Below are positions 1 to 12,083 of a stretch of 64,000 bases of DNA, in pieces. The stretch comes from Neurospora crassa OR74A. Lineage: Eukaryota; Ascomycota; Sordariomycetes; Sordariales; Sordariaceae. The stretch spans positions 2,728,001-2,792,000 of the forward strand of contig NC_026507.1 in the NCBI RefSeq assembly GCF_000182925.2, given 5' to 3'. A model generated the notes under the pieces. The model worked only from the letters and a program-made list of their open reading frames with translations. It ran no database searches and was not told the origin of the DNA. The position numbers and the translations under genes were made by a program. The first letter of the stretch is position 1. Every line of letters starts with the position of its first letter.

Positions 1-2067
1 AGATACGACTCCAACAATCCAAGCAGGCCACCACACACACCATACCACAACAGGCGTATATGTCCCCGTGACATCCCAAGCAAACGCCGCTTGCCTCAGC
101 ACCTCTCCCAACCCACATCCCACCTTTTCGTCTAAACCCGGAAGCATGCTGGCGACCAACACCACCGTAGTCGGAGACAAGACATACAAAACGACCATAG
201 ACAGCCATTTGAGGGTGGAAGAGTTGGGGCAAGGGCGGACAAAGGTCAGCGGAGCGCTGAAGACGCCTACGAAAAAGGCGAGAGAAAAGTTGAGGGTTGC
301 AAGTGAGGAAAGAAACATGCCGAGGAGGAGGAGAGAAAAGGAGCGGATGAGGTGATATTGTTGGGTTGTGGTTGAGGTTGTCGAGGTATGTAGAAGGTTG
401 GAGAGGAGGAATGGGAGGATCGAGGAAAGGACGCTGAAGAGGACGAAGGCTGGAATCAAGGCCTGCGTTTTTGGTTAGCACGCAATCAATGAGCAAGGAA
501 TTGTGGAAAGGGGGTAAAACACTTACACTCTCTGAGAGGTGGTTGAACAGATAGAGAGGCACCACGCCCAAAAACTGGCAAACGGCCACGAGAACCAGAG
601 GAAGAAAAAGATCCCTCTCCGATGCGACGTGTGGGTTAGGCGAAACGATTCTCTCAGCTTCCTCAGCCGTCTTGGTCTTCTCCGTAATGATTTCTTGCAC
701 ATCGGGCTGTCCGCTCTTCACCCAAAGAGCAATCGCCATAATTGTAAAGTTGGCTGCCACCAACATGGCGCTGGGCAAGTACGTGCCGATACTCACGAAC
801 CGCTCTCTTTGCATGAGCAAGTAGAAGAAAAAGCTCTGGTGCAGGTGTTCCAGCAGGTTATTCAGACTCCTAAAAGTGCCCTCAATGACCCTTCCGATGG
901 CCATCTCATCCTGCCAACCCTCACCAAATGGTTGCAATGTCACCGCGTCCACATGGTACGGGATAAAACTGCTGTGCGGGCCGCTCGCCAGCCCCAGACC
1001 CTGCTTGAGCATACCACGCAGCATGGTCTGTAGCCGGTCATGGTAGCTATTGCTGTGCTTCCACATTTCCTGGATCGCAACGCCCATGCCCATCTGGCCG
1101 CCAGCAACATGGTTAACCGAGTTGATCAGGTCCAGGTTGGGAAGCTGGCCGTTGACCCCATCGTACACGATATGCACGCTCTGGAAGCGGGTCTCGCGGG
1201 TGTAGTCTAGGGCAATGGCGCCCTGCAACGCACCACTCTTGAGAGGTAGACTGGCGACGCGCGACGAGTCGTGGGCGTCATGGTATGCATCGACCCAAGC
1301 CTGGGGACCCGCGATACTGTCGGGAGTGAAGAGGAAGATGATGTCCTTGGACCAGAGCGACCAGCGCTTGAAGTAGCGGGCGAGGGTGAGGACGAGGGGC
1401 ACGCCGCTGCGGTTTAACTCCCCCTTGACGTTTTTCCAGGCAGCGACGAGGACAATGGCTTCGGTGGCGTCGCCGCGTGGGGCTTGGAGGATGGCGTAGA
1501 TGTTCTGGCCGGAATGTGTGTTGCCGGCGGAACTGTAAGTAAAGTTTTGGCGGCCAACTTTCAGACCGAGACCTTTCGCAATGGATTCGAGTTTGTCGTT
1601 GACCCTGAATGCAGTAGATCTGGGTCAGCATGTTTCACAAAGTCCCCATTCCCTCCTTCTCCTCCTCCAAAGGAAGACGAAGAAAAATCGGGGGGAAACA
1701 AATACAACACCAACCAATTGAGGGTGGATGAGGGACGTACTCGATGTTTCCCTTGCCAGCCAGCTCGTCAGTCTCGTGCTTGTACGCGCGGAAGACATTC
1801 TGATCGCTGCCACCAAAGTACGTATGGACTTGGCCCGGCAATAGGGCGTTTTCGGATATGTATGTTCGTCGGGAATAGTCGTCGAGTGGAAGAAGGAAGA
1901 GCCAGACGACGCCAATGACGATGCACAGCAGAGAAAGGTAGGGCGGGAGCTTGAGCAACCGCGGGTCGCGCCGCAGGCTCAATGCGCTAGCTGCAATTGA
2001 AGGTCAGTCAATTGTCCCAAAGTTTGTTCGACAGACGATGGCAAAGCGTACCTAATAGACGTGGCAT
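1..2067 (-). CDS. gaa1: GPI transamidase subunit GAA1 (3' end beyond window)
   Basis: Subunit of the ER GPI-transamidase complex, which attaches preformed GPI anchors to proteins with C-terminal signals. Reading leftward, exons inferred from GT/AG sites with consistent phase are 2067-2052 (start MPRLL), 1990-1741, 1619-527 and 462 to the window edge. The N-terminus has one hydrophobic segment (about residues 20-40) followed by the family word ENALLPGQ; next comes a long lumenal domain (NTHSGQNIYAILQAPRGD, with IIFLFTP and AYHDAH later), and the last exon encodes several hydrophobic helices. This is the Gaa1 plan: an N-terminal anchor, a lumenal M28-peptidase-like domain and a multi-span C-terminus. 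The frame is still open at base 1, so the C-terminus is missing here. The first coding exon is only 16 nt. It is tandem with the next gene on minus, 0.6 kb apart. The family call is firm; exact exon borders are inferred. Confidence 0.88.
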
Positions 2068-2654
2068 CTTGAAGCTTGCCTATCCACAACTCCAGCCGGA
2101 AAGGAAGGCGTTGTGACAGGAAGCAGGCCGAGGAAGTTGACGGTGCCAATGATGTCGCTGAAGCTCCCCGTGTCACTTATGGTAATCAGGGGTTGCCATC
2201 GAGGTACCCAGTGGAGAGGTTTTACAGTAATAACTTACAGTTACCTCTGGTTACATTGACTGCTCCAGTGTACGCATATCGTGCAAAAGGGGTTCGGATA
2301 GCAACGGTATGCAACTACCTAGTATGGCCCCGCCCATAGCGAATTACGGTAATTTACACAGCGTCAAAGTTCATGAGCCACAAGCCGAGGATACGGATTT
2401 TTTACAATACCTACGCTAGTTGTATTCGCTCAACAAACATCTCTCTATCTCTCAGTCTGTGAAGTGATGAGACCTTCATGAAGGTGTTGACCATTACCAT
2501 AAGTCGCTGAAAAGCACCATCCAAGAACCGGCGCTTTGTAACATACAATATTTATGCAGATGCGTTACATCTCCGATTCACTCATGTCAGACAAAGAACC
2601 CAAGTGTCGTGCTAACATCAAGGCCCAAGCAAATTGTACCGCGGCGGGTACCCC
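2068..2654. other. Intergenic, 0.6 kb
   Basis: This lies between the start of GAA1 and the stop of the HAD-type gene, both on minus. It should hold the GAA1 promoter and 5' UTR and the 3' UTR of the upstream gene. No ORF with family resemblance, RNA gene or repeat was seen. Confidence 0.6.
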
Positions 2655-4891
2655 CTAGTAATAGGAGTTGATATCCGGTCCTCCTGATCCATATCCCAAT
2701 CCTCCACTCCCGCCACCTGTTGGCCTTCCGCCTTGGTGTGGTTGATTCTGATATCCTTGTTGCTGCTGCCAACCGCCACCGCCGCCACCACCATACTGCT
2801 GCTGTTGCTGATATGGTGGCTGGTACTGGCTATTGTTGTTACTAGTGTTGTTGCTGTTGTTGTAGAACCCTCCACCGCCCTGCTGCTGCTGCTGCTGCTG
2901 CTGCTGCATCGCTGCCGGTGCTGTAGGCGGCTGGAATGTGTTATTTCTCCCTGGTGGTTGTTGGTGAGAAGAATTTGCTTCGTCTTCGTAAGAGACGCCA
3001 GAGTTGTCTTTCGTCCCTAGATCATCGAGCGACTTGTAGTGATGACCGCCACCGCCGCCACTATTACCACCGCCGCGACCGCCACGACCCTTAGCACCTG
3101 GACCGCCTCCTCTTCCGCCCCTGAAATTACGTTGGCCCTGACCACCTCCGCCGCGGTTGAACCTACCACCGCTACCGCCTTGGTTGCCTCCGCCACGGAA
3201 GCCTCCTTGGTGGTGGACGTTTCGACCTCCCTGTCCATATGTGCCACTCTGGCCCGAGAATGCACCAGGAGCGCTTGGCCGCGCCCGGAAGTCATCTTCA
3301 TGGCTTGTATGATGCCTCTTCTTTCCCCTACTTTCATATGAGCTCCCATGTGAATCCTCGGGCTCTATGCGGAGCAAGATCTTTTCATCAACAGTCGTCT
3401 CGAACCTGAACACCTTATCCGCTGGTAGTTTCTGCCAGTTCTGGATCCTGTTGGCGTCTTGGAGACGGGCACGATCACGGATAGCCAACACGACATGCGG
3501 TGACGGGTTGTCCGTGTGAAAGTCCGCAGTAGGGGGCACTGGCTTAACAGAGACCGCCCAGACTTTATTATCAAGGCACGCCGTTCCCGTCACCTCCCAG
3601 GTCATCTTGGCACGCAAACCACCCACCTTGTCCAGGATGTCCTGCGAGCATGGCCCCGCACAGATCAAGATGTAGTTACCGTGTATCTTGAGCTCGGTAT
3701 CGGATAAATTTGTCGGCAGTTGTGCGAGACTGAGTAGGCGTTTTGTGTCAGCGCTTCCAATCATGTAGCCCGTATAGAAAACCTTCTTCTTGATCATGAG
3801 GCGGTCGTTCCGATGACCGCGCCGCGGCCTCCCCAAAGCGGAGTTGTGCTCGTTGATGAGTTGCTGAACTTCAGCAATTTCAACCACGGGATCCAAGAAG
3901 GTAGATATATCGGCGACCTGGACAACCTCTCCGGTAATGGGCCCCCGAGTTGGCGTGGCAGTCTGCTTTCTGTTGTAGTCCGCTAAGAAATTGCGGAAGG
4001 CTTGTGTATGCTTGGCGCGGTCCTCATAAATCCGTATCTCCTCGGCATGCTTGTATGTCTCCATCAGTGCCTCCAAGAACGCCTGCTTGAAGTTCATCGT
4101 ACTAGAAAAGCGCTGGTTGTCGGGCCCGATGGCGGGCTTGAGTGCAATGATATCGAACACGAGTCCTTTGCTTTCCACCATGCGTCGAACCAGATTGCTG
4201 AACCCAGCCTCGGCGCGCCCTGTCAGCAGAACGCAAAGAGCATCCTTCTGCTTCATGGTAAGCTCAACGAGCTCAACAATCTTTTCGTTCCACCACCCAT
4301 CCCATGCGCGGGGCTCCTCTATTGCGAGACCTTCCCCTGTCGCGGCAAGAATGCGAGAGTCGTGCCACCATCCGCCGTTGACAAAAGCATCAGGGTTCGA
4401 TAATGTACCGATTGTAGGACCTATCCAGAGCTTGGGGTTCGGAAGAGGGGTCGAGAACACTGGTTGAGAGAGCCGGGTTAACCAAACCGCTATGACTGTA
4501 GCTGGGGTATATTCTCCTTACATGTATTGTCAAAGTCATAGACGTGGATTGCCTTGATGGCATCAGGTTCTATTGAAGACCGAACATGGTTAACGATTGC
4601 AGTTAACCCAAACAGATGATGTAATCGCAACTTACTTGGAGGCTCCTTGGGCAAGATGGACCATCTGCCCATGGCCGTGTGAGTGTGGACGGCATTCACG
4701 CTTTGGGCCGCCGCAGCACCACCACCATTGGCTTTGGCGCCGCCAGCTTTACCATGCGAGTGATGGGATGCCTTTGGTCCTTTGGGGATACCGCTAGGCA
4801 ACGCTTGACTTTGGGCAGAGCCATTCAGCACTGAAAATGCCGACGAAGCCATCATGGCTTTGGGTGCAACTGGGGGGAGAGGTTGTGACAT
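2655..4891 (-). CDS. HAD-fold 'Swiss Army Knife RNA repair' protein with RGG/polyQ tail
   Basis: Three exons (4891-4636, 4569-4522, 4459-2655) give about 702 residues. The second intron interrupts HAD motif I; joined, it reads DFDNTLF (catalytic Asp 97 and 99). Motif II is LLTGR (Thr about 181) and motif IV is IYEDR (about 247-248). The surrounding sequence, including NPDAFVNGGWWHD and RAWDGWWNEKIVEL, matches the fungal HAD_SAK family as I remember it, predicted to act in RNA end repair but with little direct biochemistry. From about residue 490 the protein becomes RGG/G-rich, then Q/N/G-rich with a short polyQ run, a composition typical of RNA-binding, condensate-prone proteins. Residues 1-85 are low complexity. 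The start at 4891 (MSQPLPPV) was chosen as the first in-frame ATG giving a compact leader; an ATG at about 4855 is an alternative. The RNA-repair role is inferred from family and tail. Confidence 0.85.
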
Positions 4892-5875
4892 GCGCAAAAG
4901 CTGACGAGAATCCAACACCGAGATGAATGCTTGCAGTCTCAGGAGAAAACTTGAATGGAAATTGTTGTTGCAGTATAGCATCTGTTTGCTGTTGTTGCTG
5001 AAACCATACCTTACCTCTGACGCGCCGCATTTTTGGGAACTGCGACGGGTCGCACATCAGCCACCCGATAAGATAAGCAGGGGTACTGTAAAGTACCTCT
5101 AGCGCATAATCGCATATCATAGGTTGTTGCCCAGCAAACGCCATGGTTGCTGTGTACGACACTTTACAATACAGGGGTTTGGGTTAACTCAAATGCTCAC
5201 AAGGCAAAGCTAGGAAAGAAAGACACATCTGAGGTCCCGAGACAACGCTTGCTGAAAGCCTCAATCGCCATCTTGATTGTTCACTGGCTCTTTAGATAAA
5301 GGTGCAGAAATCGGTGCTGCTACCTCTGCTTCCCCTACGACAAGGGCATGTTCGATCCCTTCCTATTCTGTTTACCTATATAGTATTGGTGACTTTAGCT
5401 GCAGTTGCGCCCGATAGTTATGCAATATATATCTTGTTGCGGATCTACGGCTAAACAGTGAACGGGACAACTCCCTTGTTAGATATCCAAGTACACTGCA
5501 TAGTTCTTATCAAGGTCGCGATGTGTTGAGCGCAGTTCATGCGTTTTGGGTCTTGATCATGATGCATTACATTGAAGTTCGAGATGGGCGACCAAGACTA
5601 TATGCACATGTATCAAGAAAAAAATTAGAGCATTGTGCACGCGGGACAGAAACCATGGCAAGCTTTGGGGAATTTCACAGAAATCAATTGAAACGCAAGG
5701 GCCATGACTGTATACATACAAACAAGAAAAAGCGCGATGTCTGCGTATTACGCCGATCCGAGTTGAAAAATCCCTGAAAGCCGCCCGTCCATCCCGACTT
5801 TCCCTTATAGAGTCCCGTCCTTACTCGTCCCTCTTGTCATTCTCACTTTTATTATTTTTATGCATATTTTACTGC
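4892..5875. other. Intergenic, 1.0 kb
   Basis: Upstream region of the HAD-type gene and 3' region of aconitase. A short minus-strand ORF at 5162-4794 overlaps the likely 5' leader; it resembles no family and may be an upstream ORF or chance. No RNA gene or element was recognised. Confidence 0.5.
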
Positions 5876-8835
5876 TTAGTTCTTGGCGTTCTTGGCCATG
5901 GTGTTGAGGGCAGAGCCGTTCTTGAACCACTCAATCTGGGCGTCGTTGAAGGTGTGGTTGAGCTTGACTTCGAAGTCCTTGCCGTTCTTGGGATGGACAC
6001 GCATGGTGATGGGCTTGCCAACGGCGAGCTCAGTGCAGAGGATGTCGACCTTGTCCTCGGGGCTGATCTTGTCGTAGTCGGCGGGGTCGGCGAAGGTGAG
6101 GGGAAGCATACCCTGCTTCTTCAGGTTGGTCTCGTGGATACGAGCGAAGGAGCGGGTAATGATGGCGAGACCGCCAAGGTGACGGGGCTCGAGAGCAGCG
6201 TGCTCACGGGAAGAGCCCTCACCGTAGTTCCAGTCACCGATAACAACCCAGGGGATGTTCTTGGCCTTGTAGTCACGGGCAACAGCGGGAACGGCATCCC
6301 ACTCACCAGTGGTGAAGTTCTGGACCTTGTTGGCCTCACCGTTGGCGGCGTTGATGGCACCGATCAACATGTTGTTGGAGATGTTGTCAAGGTGACCACG
6401 GTACTTGAGCCAAGGACCGGCCATGGAGATGTGGTCAGTGGTGGTCTTGCCCTGGGCCTTGATGAGGATGGGCATGTCGGTGGCGTCCTTGCCGTTCCAG
6501 GCGTTGAAGGGGGAGAGGACCTGGAGACGGTCAGAGGTGGGGGAGACCTGAACCTGGACAGTGGCGCGGTCGGCAGGAGGGGCCTGGTAGGTGTTCTGGC
6601 CGGGGTCGTAGCCACGGTCGGGGAGACCAGCACCAGTGGGGGCCTGGAGCTTGAACTCCTTGCCGTCCTTGTCCTTGAGGCTGTCGGTCAAGGGGTTGAA
6701 GTAGAGAGAGCCGGCGATGGACATGGCAACAACAAGGTCGGGGGAGGTAACGAAGGAGTGGGTGGCGGGGTTGCCATCGTTACGGCCAGTGAAGTTACTA
6801 TGAATTGCAATTAGCATTCCTCGTTCTCACAATAAAGGAAAGAGGGAGAGTTTCTTACCGGTTGTAGGAGCTGAGGATGGAGTTGGGGGTACCCTTGGGG
6901 GTGTCGCGACGATCCCACTGACCAATGCAAGGACCGCAGGCGTTGGCGAGGACGGTGCCGCCGAACTCCTCAAAGGTCTGGAGCTGGCCGTCACGGGCAA
7001 TGGTGGCGCGAATCTGCTCAGAGCCGGGGGTGACGACGAAAGCAGCCTTGGCCTTGAGGCCGTGGTCGAGGGCATCGCGGGCGATGGAGGCAGCGCGGGT
7101 CATATCCTCGTAAGAGGAGTTGGTGCAAGAGCCGATAAGACCGACCTTGAGCTCCTCGGGCCAGTTGTTCTCCTTGGCGGCCTGGGCGAACTTGGAGATG
7201 GGGGTGGCAAGATCGGGAGTGAAGGGACCGTTGATGTGAGGCTCGAGCTCGTTCAGGTTGATCTCGATGTGCTGGTCGTACTCCGCACCCTCATCGGCCT
7301 GGAGCTCCTTCTGGTAAGTCTTGGCGAACTCGGCGATGTCGGAACGCTTGGTGGCGACCAGGTAGTCGAACATGGCCTTGTCGTAGGGGAAGACGGAGGT
7401 GGTGGCACCAATCTCAGCACCCCTATTGAAGAGTTAGTAAACATCCAAAAGCTCATCAACAGAAGTGTCGGGAAGAACTGTACATGTTGCCGCAAGTAGC
7501 CTAGCAATAGGTGTTAGCGAAGATCAGTACATAAGCTTTTTGGCGGAGTTAGCTTACCTTGCCAGTGGCGGACATGGAAGAAGCTCCTTCGCCTGCGTAG
7601 TTGTTAGCATCGTCGTGTTGAGCGGGGATGACGTTTTGGTGTTTTGGGGCCGATAGTTACTGTTGGCAGCTCGCCCCACGAAAAAAGGTAGGTTATACTG
7701 CCAAGCCCCGTGACTTCCCAACCAATAACATCCATACAAAGTCAAGATGCATTTGACAGACCAGTCAATGCAATGCGAGAAAATCGCAATGCCACTGAAT
7801 AATCTGCAAAAGCATTGACGAATTTGAATGAGGCCATTGGCGGAATGTTCAGGGCATTGTTGGAATCCCAAAAATGGATCCAACCAAATGGGAAACGTGA
7901 TTGGACAAGTGAAACATACCATAGTACTCGACGATAGAGCCAGTGCCACCCTTGACAGTGAGGATACCAGCGAGCTTGAGAATGACGTCCTTGGGGGTAG
8001 TCCAGCCGTTAAGAGCACCGGTGAGCTTGACACCAATGACCTTGGGGGCCTTGAGCTCCCAGGGGAGGTTGGCCATGACATCGACGGCATCGGCACCACC
8101 GACACCAATGGCGGCCATACCGAGACCGGCGGCGTTGGGAGTGTGGGAGTCAGTGCCGATGAGGAGACCACCGGGGAAAGCATAGTTCTCGAGGATGATC
8201 TGGTGGATGATACCAGAGCCGGGCTTCCAGAAACCAATGTTGTACTTGGCGCAGGCGGAGGCAAGGAAGTCGTAGACCTCCTTGTTGATGTTGATGGCGC
8301 GCTCGAGATCCTTCTCACCACCAACCTGGGCCTCAATCAAGTGGTCGCAGTGGACGGTGGTGGGGTTGGCAACCGAGGGCATGCCAGCGGACATGAACTG
8401 GAGGATGGCCATCTGGGCGGTGGCATCCTGGCAGGCAACGCGGTCGGGGCGGAGGCGGAGGTAAGAGACACCGCGCTCAATGTCCTGCTCATGGGGGTTG
8501 TCCAAGTGAGAGTAGAGGATCTTCTCAGCGTAGGTGAGGGGGCGGTTGAGACGGCTGCGGACAACGGCGAGGTTCTCGGACATCTTCTTGTAGTTGATGA
8601 AGTTACCCTCCTCAAGAAGGTTCTGCTTAACCTGTTTCCCACAAACATGCCCGGTCAGCGCCCTGTTGCGCTCGTTGCGAGTGTATTATTCGCCCTGTGT
8701 GCGCTCTATGCGGCGCTGGGGGAGACTCACCTTGCGGTCGAGGGGGTTCTCGGTGGCGGTAGCCATGCACCGGCGGCCGAGGCCAGCGGCGGCACGGCTC
8801 CGGGCAACGCCCAAGAGCTGACGGGAGGCCAACAT
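5876..8835 (-). CDS. aco-1: Mitochondrial aconitate hydratase (aconitase)
   Basis: Interconverts citrate and isocitrate in the TCA cycle using a [4Fe-4S] cluster. Six exons are inferred: 8835-8731, 8631-7920, 7592-7558, 7500-7484 (17-nt micro-exon), 7422-6859 and 6797-5876. They sum to 2355 nt, 784 residues, the usual fungal length. The basic, Ala/Arg/Ser-rich first ~28 residues look like a mitochondrial presequence. Hallmarks are [36 protein letters not shown] (first cluster Cys), [15 protein letters not shown] (the other two Cys), and [20 protein letters not shown] in the swivelling domain. Yeast Aco1 is the closest sequence I can recall. Around the micro-exon the protein reads SATGKATCGNMGAEIG, slightly divergent from the common SATGMGTICNMGAEIG. 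Third-position GC is very high, which creates long open antisense frames. The 327-nt second intron (7593-7919) is large for this genome. Confidence 0.97.
7484..7500 (-). other. 17-nt micro-exon of aconitase
   Basis: It lies between introns 7501-7557 and 7423-7483 and encodes ATCGN plus two bases of the Met codon. It is needed to join SATGK to GAEIGATTS in frame. The donor after it is GTACAG, an imperfect consensus. Inferred from protein conservation and phase. Confidence 0.75.
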
Positions 8836-11716
8836 ATTGACTTTCAGCTCAAAGAGCAGGGGATGAATAACAACAGGAGCGGAGAGTTGCGCAAAAGGAC
8901 AAATTAGGAGAAGAAGAAAAAAAGAATGGAAAGACGGGCTCCCCAAACTAGAACGGGCTTTTTCTTCAGCAGAGGGATGGACGTCTGCAAAGAGGGGGAA
9001 AGAGGGAAAAAAATACGGCCGGGTGGAGAGGTTTTGTAGATAACAAGAAACTGGCTCAAGCGGTCCACGGGAGCGGGCGGGATTTTAGGTCGGAATGCCA
9101 ACCACAGACCTGACTGGCAGCGAGCGACATGGACCGAGCGGGCGCGGGCTGCTGCTTGCTGTGTCAACCACCGGGGGTAGTAATGCGACTCCCCTGCCTT
9201 CGAGCCTAGCATACTTGCTGCCCACCCGCTGGAGCTCCCCTCCCACCGTCATAGCCGAACAAGTACCTGGCTCGCCCGAATGGATCGCGCGGCCGACCAA
9301 TCAGCAGGCGGCTGATTCTAAGTCTTGACCACTTTTGCAGTGTGGGGGAGCCAGAGATGACATCGGGTGCAAGGCAGTGAAAGGCGACGCTAGCCTGTTT
9401 CAATTTGACTTTGACGTTGATGCCGAGAACCATGCTGGCCCATCAAAGGCCATGCGCCCGCAGCGTCCGTCGTTCCTCGGGTTTCACGATCCAGCTTCCG
9501 GGAATCCGCTGCAAATCCGCCGCCTACCGCCGACCGTCACCGCATCGATGTCCGACCTCGCGGCCCAGAGGCACTTCCAGCAACTCCAGCAACCTCAGGG
9601 GGTCGACTGTCACGACCGTTGGGCCGGGATGCTTTCACGGAGCGCCTTCAGCCTTTCGACGGATAGGTAACCCTGGACTGTGCATCCCTCACGGCGACTA
9701 CCTACACTTCTTCGATACAGATGTATGTACATACACTTGTCTTTGTAAACGGGGCCCCCGGACCCCTCAGGGCCCAACGATGGGCCCCAGCGAACAAAGT
9801 TAAAAATACCTATGTATGTAGTGTACATGTCAAGGAGAAGCCGCGCGTGGGTTGACCGTCGAAGCCGAGGCAGCAGCCATGGTTTGCTGCTGATCGATAC
9901 TGAATTATTTCCTGGGCATCCGGACCTCAGGATCTCTTTGTCCCAGAATCCTCGTCTTCACCGGTCCGTCCGGGGATTAAACTAGATTGCGAATCCCGAA
10001 TCTTCAACCTCACCGTCTCGTGGCCAAGGAGGAGAGGACGTTCGCCTGGCCAGTAATAACAGATGGTAAACTAATGTAGAGAGGTACAGTAGCCTCCTGT
10101 GCATGTACCTGACCTGCTGTCGTGTGTGCCACCCCAGACGGGACTGCCGCTCGGCTTGGATGGCATGTGCTTGCTGGCTTTACACTCTGCAGCCACAGGC
10201 AGCCATGTCAACCGCCGAGCTGCTGCTGTCAATGATAAAACTCCATCTCCCGCCGGTCCTCTGTTCGCATACATGTACGTTTCCATGGTGTTACTTCCCT
10301 TTCCTTTCATCATATACAGCCGATGGTGCCAGGCAATGTAAAGCCAATCTCCTCATTGCTATTTCCATCGCACGGTGATGGATCTCTCATCCAGCAAATG
10401 CCTCATTCGCCAATGCCGGTTCGCTCAGGGTCACCGTGTTATAATTGCTGTCCCCGCCTCGATCATCCTGACGTGGGGCAGACGGGATGGAACGTCCTCG
10501 AACGCTTGAACAACAAATGTGGACTGCAAGGCTGGTTCCAACCAGTGACGCAAATCCTAACAGAACACACGGCCACCCGATCTTCCACGGCCTGTGATTG
10601 GCTCGCCATCAAAGGTCAACGAGTCAAGACCCGAGAGCTCTCCCTCAAAGAAAGGCCATCTCAAAAGGAAAGGGGGGGAGAAGGGGGGGGGGCACAACAT
10701 GACCCGCGAACCAGAGGGTCAGTTACGAGGTGTTGACGAGAAGACGCAACCTTGGACCATTCATCCCCAAGCCCCAAAGGCTCAACGCGTCGGCTCTGCG
10801 ATTTCCATCGTCTGTTAGTTGTCCAAGTACCAACTTCATAAACCGTCTTTGGGCGCCAGGGACCAGCTGAAAATGATAAAAATTCTGCAAATCTGGAGAC
10901 AGTCCTTAGGGTGGGGTCCCCGGCTCGTTGGCCGGCTCGGCGAAGGTAGTGGGAAATGGAGAAAATCCAGAACCCTTGCCAGCTCGCTGGTTCCTCTCGG
11001 CCGCGAAAGGAGATTCGAGGGCGATAAGGCTTGTTAGCTCCGTTCGCTCGGTTCGCTGCGTTTCGCTCCGGCGCTGCGGCGGCGCCCCTCCTTCTCCCTG
11101 GTTCGGAGAACGGGCGGCGCTCCGAGAAAGAGTGAGGACCGGCGCAACACCACCGGAAGAAGTCGTCGAGAGATGGGAATTTCGAGAAAAAGTAGTTGGG
11201 TGCCAGCGCCGTGCCGTTTCCGTTCCTCGGCGCGCCGGTGGGCTGTTCACGGCATTTTAGGGTCGGTACGTAGTCCAGACCGGATCTCCGTGGATTTCCA
11301 CATTGAGCCGATCTGGTTTCACATGATGGATACTGTCAGTGAAGCATCTACGTGTACAGTAGTGTAAGCTGCCCGTGCCAGGTGTCGTGAGCTGACAGCT
11401 GGCCTTTGCAGCTGCCAAGCCCAGAAATTGTCAATTCCAATGCAGTGGGCGGCAAGGCAGGCGGCCGCCGTCGTTCGCGGGTAGGTTGTGCTGCTGAGTT
11501 TTTTCTCCACTTTTTTGTCAATTGTGCTTCGTTGCTGGACCCCTTCTGTATGAGAGCCTCTCTCATGTCTATGTATCGCCGCCGTCGTCGAGACCTTCAC
11601 TGCGACGACGACAACAACCACCACGCCGTCACAGTAATCGCTCTTGGAACCTAGACTTCCAACTCCATCCTGATACATTTAGAGTCGGGTACAACCGAGG
11701 ACACTCACCATTCAAA
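8836..11716. other. Divergent intergenic region between aconitase and the Bud20-type gene, 2.9 kb
   Basis: It should hold both promoters. Several ORFs of 70-140 codons on both strands have no family resemblance and mutually overlap; I do not call them genes. Short G-tracts occur at 10672-10678 and 10683-10692. A CCAAT box lies near 9298. No RNA gene or repeat family was seen. Confidence 0.55.
9296..9304 (+). promoter_or_regulatory. Possible CCAAT box upstream of aconitase
   Basis: The word GACCAATCAG occurs about 460 bp upstream of the aconitase start codon and matches the extended CCAATCA site of the fungal CCAAT-binding (Hap) complex. In Aspergillus, Hap complex with HapX represses iron-dependent enzymes, including aconitase, when iron is short. 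A similar role here is inference; single CCAAT words are common by chance. Confidence 0.3.
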
Positions 11717-12029
11717 ATGGGCATCTTTGCTAAGCGCACAAAGTGCAAGACGAGGCGTCGTCTGAGGTGAGTGACAGACTTTATTGTTTACACACATCTT
11801 TGCGTCGATTGGATAACTGACGTCGTGCAAAAAACAGAGATGTCGATCAGGTCCAGAAGGATTTGATCAATGCCAGACACTTGGAGCTTTACAAGGAGAC
11901 CAAGGCCGTGGAGGATCTGCCTGGTCTGGGAAGACACTACTGCGTCGAGTGCGCCAAATGGTTCGATATGGAATCGACTCTTGTCAAGCACACCAAGGGC
12001 AAGCCTCACAAGAGGAGGTGAGTTCTCTT

Positions 12030-12083
<54 letters not shown>

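Noticed and set aside
5834-6814. 326-codon plus-strand ORF opposite aconitase
   Set aside because: Exact antisense shadow of a conserved, highly C/G-ending coding exon; the Val/Gly/Leu-rich product has no family features. The 359-codon ORF at 7828-8907 is rejected for the same reason.
12032-12083. T52 as the poly(A) tail of an inserted retroelement or processed copy
   Set aside because: No element body or target-site duplication is visible on either side; the tract lies wholly inside a short intron.
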